From contig CALYUZ010000025.1 in NCBI GenBank assembly GCA_945492685.1, positions 1 to 8,464 of the forward strand: a DNA stretch of 8,464 bases. The letters run 5' to 3'. The notes beneath the pieces were generated by a model, which was not told the DNA's origin, did no database searches, and worked only from the letters and a program-made list of their open reading frames with translations. Of this stretch, positions 6,538-8,464 are shown piece after piece (the stretch's first letter is position 1; the number at the start of each line of letters is the position of its first letter). Source of the DNA: an uncultured Methanomassiliicoccaceae archaeon. GTDB lineage: Archaea; Thermoplasmatota; Thermoplasmata; Methanomassiliicoccales; Methanomethylophilaceae. The position numbers were made by a program, and so were the translations under genes.

Positions 6538-8464
6538 CTTGTAGATCCCAGACGGGGACCTGTAGATCTCCCCTCCGTCGCTGAGGGTCTTCACCGCACG
6601 GGTGACGTCGGTCTCGGAGAGACCCTGCGAAGATCCGTGCTGTATCAGCTCGTCGATGGACAGACCCTCATCCCCGTATTGGAAGAGAAGGTCACGGACC
6701 ACATCGAGCCTGTTGCGGTCCTTGGAACTTATGCCGCTGGCGATCTTGTCGATGTCGAATCCGCCGTCGTCGTTGCCCGCGATCCTCCTGAGGTAGAACT
6801 CAACCAGGTCCACGGCACGGTTGGCGTCGACATCGGTGACCTTGTCGCTGAGCCTCATCCTGGCGGATGCCTCGGATAGACGGACGAACGCCTCCAGCTG
6901 ACGGGCGGTGATCGGAACGGAGTTCCCACCGTTGCCCATCTGCCTTATCCTGAGGTAGCTGGTCTCGATGATCTTGGCCGCCTCGTCGGTCATGACGGGG
7001 AACAGGCGCTTGGAGTATGCGACGTATTTCCTGAGGATCTCGACATCGTAGACCGGCTTGATGTTGCTGGTCCTCTCCATGATGCCCTTGATGTCGACAC
7101 CTTTGATCTCCGTACCCTCGGGGATCATCCTGGCCTGACCACGCTGGTGGGCGCTGAGGATGTGCTCCGAGATGGCGGTGTCCTTCTTCTTCTCGGGCTT
7201 GTCCGTGAGGACGAATATCATGTCGAAACGGGACATGAGGGCGGGAGGCAGGTCGATCTGATCGGCGATGGACGTGTCCTCCTCGAACCTTCCGTACTTG
7301 GGGTTCGCCGCGGCTAGCATCGAGCATCTGCACTGGAGTGTGGCGGTGATACCCGCTTTCGCAACCGAGATCCTCTGGGATTCCATGGCCTCGTGCAGGG
7401 ATGAACGGTCCTGGTCGGTCATCTTGTCCAACTCATCGATGCATGCCAGTCCCTTGTCGGCGAGAACCAGTGCTCCGGCCTCCAGGGTCCATCTTCCGTC
7501 ACCGAAATCGTCCCTGACCGCTGCCGCTGTGAGACCTGCGGCGGATGCGGACTTTCCGGATGCGTAGATTCCTCTGGGTGCGAGCCTGCTCATGTACCTG
7601 AGGAGCTGCGATTTCGCCACTCCAGGGTCTCCGATCAGGAGGATGTGCATGTCTCCCCTCATGACGGTACCGTCGTCCATCTCCTTGTGACAGCCTCCGA
7701 ACAGCTGCAGGGCGATGGCCCCCTTGATCTCCTCCAATCCGAAAAGGGAAGGTGAGATCGATTTGACGATGTTGTCGTACAGATTGGGATCGGCAGCCAT
7801 CTCCAGGATCCTCTCCTCATCCTCCTCGGTGATCTGGATCTCATCGTACTCGTGCTGCTCGAACTCGACTGAGACGACATCGAGGAATGTGTCGAAGACG
7901 GTGGACTTGTCCCTGTCACTCTTCTCCGCGGAACGGAGGATGCCGTTCAGAGTGATGCGGTTACCTGCAGTGACCTCTCCGGCTATGTCGTCCTCCACGT
8001 ATCCGGTGAGCCTCTCGGGCTGGGCACCTCCCCTGAGTCCCTCGGGACTCTCCTGGATCTCGATCTTCTGAGTGTCTGTGTAGATGGACTCCTTGTCGTC
8101 CAATGTGAAACGGGTGGCACCCTTGTTGCAGCTCCCGTCGGGATTCGAACACATCAGGGGCTCCCTGAGGATCATGCCGGGCTGCTCGACCCACATCTCC
8201 GAGTGGCAGCGGTCGCATCTGAACAGGGCATGGGTCATACGGGGCTTGACAGTGGTGACCTTCCTGGCGAGACCCTCCACGGCCAGGAGCTTCCCGAGAT
8301 GGTCCGCCCTCAGGTTCCTGATCTCCACCTTCGCGTCACGGGGCAGGTTGAACAGCCTTACGTTGATTGCATCCCCGGGACGATTGATGTTGGGGACCAG
8401 GGACATCACGGTCTTCCTGGCGATGTCCATGCACTTGTCCGGGTTGTCGAGGACGTACATGGCG
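6529..8464 (-). CDS. mcm: MCM replicative helicase (5' end truncated by window edge)
   Basis: MCM is the hexameric 3'-5' DNA helicase of the archaeal replication fork. The frame is open to the right edge. I number residues from an internal Met at 8460, which leaves 643; about 40-60 N-terminal residues are probably missing. The N-terminal OB region carries a zinc site C82-x2-C85 with C104 and C111. The AAA+ core has Walker A GDPGVAKS (277-284), GKSASAAGLTAA (302-313), Walker B ACIDELDKM (339-347), sensor 1 AAANPKYG (383-390) with Asn386, and the arginine-finger motif MSRFDMIF (409-416) with Arg411. A C-terminal winged helix (~570-643) ends YKRT. All catalytic motifs look intact and there is no intein. 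The last zinc pair is spaced C-x6-C, longer than the usual C-x2-C. It is first in the cluster with DUF424 and nmd3; any promoter lies outside the window. Confidence 0.97.
   Translation of the reverse strand, partial: AMYVLDNPDKCMDIARKTVMSLVPNINRPGDAINVRLFNLPRDAKVEIRNLRADHLGKLLAVEGLARKVTTVKPRMTHALFRCDRCHSEMWVEQPGMILREPLMCSNPDGSCNKGATRFTLDDKESIYTDTQKIEIQESPEGLRGGAQPERLTGYVEDDIAGEVTAGNRITLNGILRSAEKSDRDKSTVFDTFLDVVSVEFEQHEYDEIQITEEDEERILEMAADPNLYDNIVKSISPSLFGLEEIKGAIALQLFGGCHKEMDDGTVMRGDMHILLIGDPGVAKSQLLRYMSRLAPRGIYASGKSASAAGLTAAAVRDDFGDGRWTLEAGALVLADKGLACIDELDKMTDQDRSSLHEAMESQRISVAKAGITATLQCRCSMLAAANPKYGRFEEDTSIADQIDLPPALMSRFDMIFVLTDKPEKKKDTAISEHILSAHQRGQARMIPEGTEIKGVDIKGIMERTSNIKPVYDVEILRKYVAYSKRLFPVMTDEAAKIIETSYLRIRQMGNGGNSVPITARQLEAFVRLSEASARMRLSDKVTDVDANRAVDLVEFYLRRIAGNDDGGFDIDKIASGISSKDRNRLDVVRDLLFQYGDEGLSIDELIQHGSSQGLSETDVTRAVKTLSDGGEIYRSPSGIYKRT

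Noticed and set aside
1..8464. Mobile element, defence island or CRISPR content
   Set aside because: I looked for transposase or integrase motifs, terminal inverted repeats, attachment-site duplications and regularly spaced repeats on both strands and saw none. Base composition and codon use look even across the genes.

Overview
This window reads as a compact stretch of an archaeal chromosome. The evidence is an MCM replicative helicase, an NMD3 family protein, a DUF424 protein and an archaeal Lhr-type helicase, together with TATA-type promoters placed for leaderless or near-leaderless mRNAs. The GC-rich coding sequence, the two-subunit class I fumarase and the gene set fit a euryarchaeon. 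By impression only, I would guess Thermoplasmatota, for example Methanomassiliicoccales. I see no rRNA, tRNA, CRISPR array, insertion sequence or phage gene.

Layout, left to right. Positions 1-2667 (minus) hold nearly all of an Lhr-like ATP-dependent helicase whose C-terminus runs off the left edge; it is longer than any other gene here. Positions 2668-2830 are a divergent intergenic region with two TATA boxes pointing outward and a small palindrome midway between them. Positions 2831-3742 (plus) encode an exported, membrane-anchored protein with two carboxypeptidase-regulatory-like beta domains and a very acidic cytoplasmic tail. Its 3' end overlaps tail to tail with the fumarase beta subunit. 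Positions 3729-5164 (minus) hold the alpha and beta subunits of a class I [4Fe-4S] fumarate hydratase or related hydro-lyase. The beta subunit appears to start at a CTG codon inside a CTGA stop/start overlap. Positions 5209-8464 (minus) hold a tight cluster read in the order mcm, DUF424, nmd3, with a 4-nt gap and a GTGA overlap. The mcm gene loses its 5' end at the right edge.

How they work together. The mcm-DUF424-nmd3 cluster links the replicative helicase to a ribosome-biogenesis protein and an uncharacterised small protein, and translation of the last two looks coupled. The fumarase pair has its own TATA box 25 nt before the alpha ATG, so it is probably an independent unit that may also receive readthrough from nmd3. 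Lhr and the membrane protein are divergently transcribed and could share regulation, but nothing shows a functional link.

Most of the window is housekeeping. I did not find a convincing novel defence or mobile system. The points most worth a second look are the CTG start, the unknown secreted/membrane protein, the homopurine tail that may double as a terminator for the opposite gene, and the uncharacterised DUF424 gene in a replication/ribosome operon.
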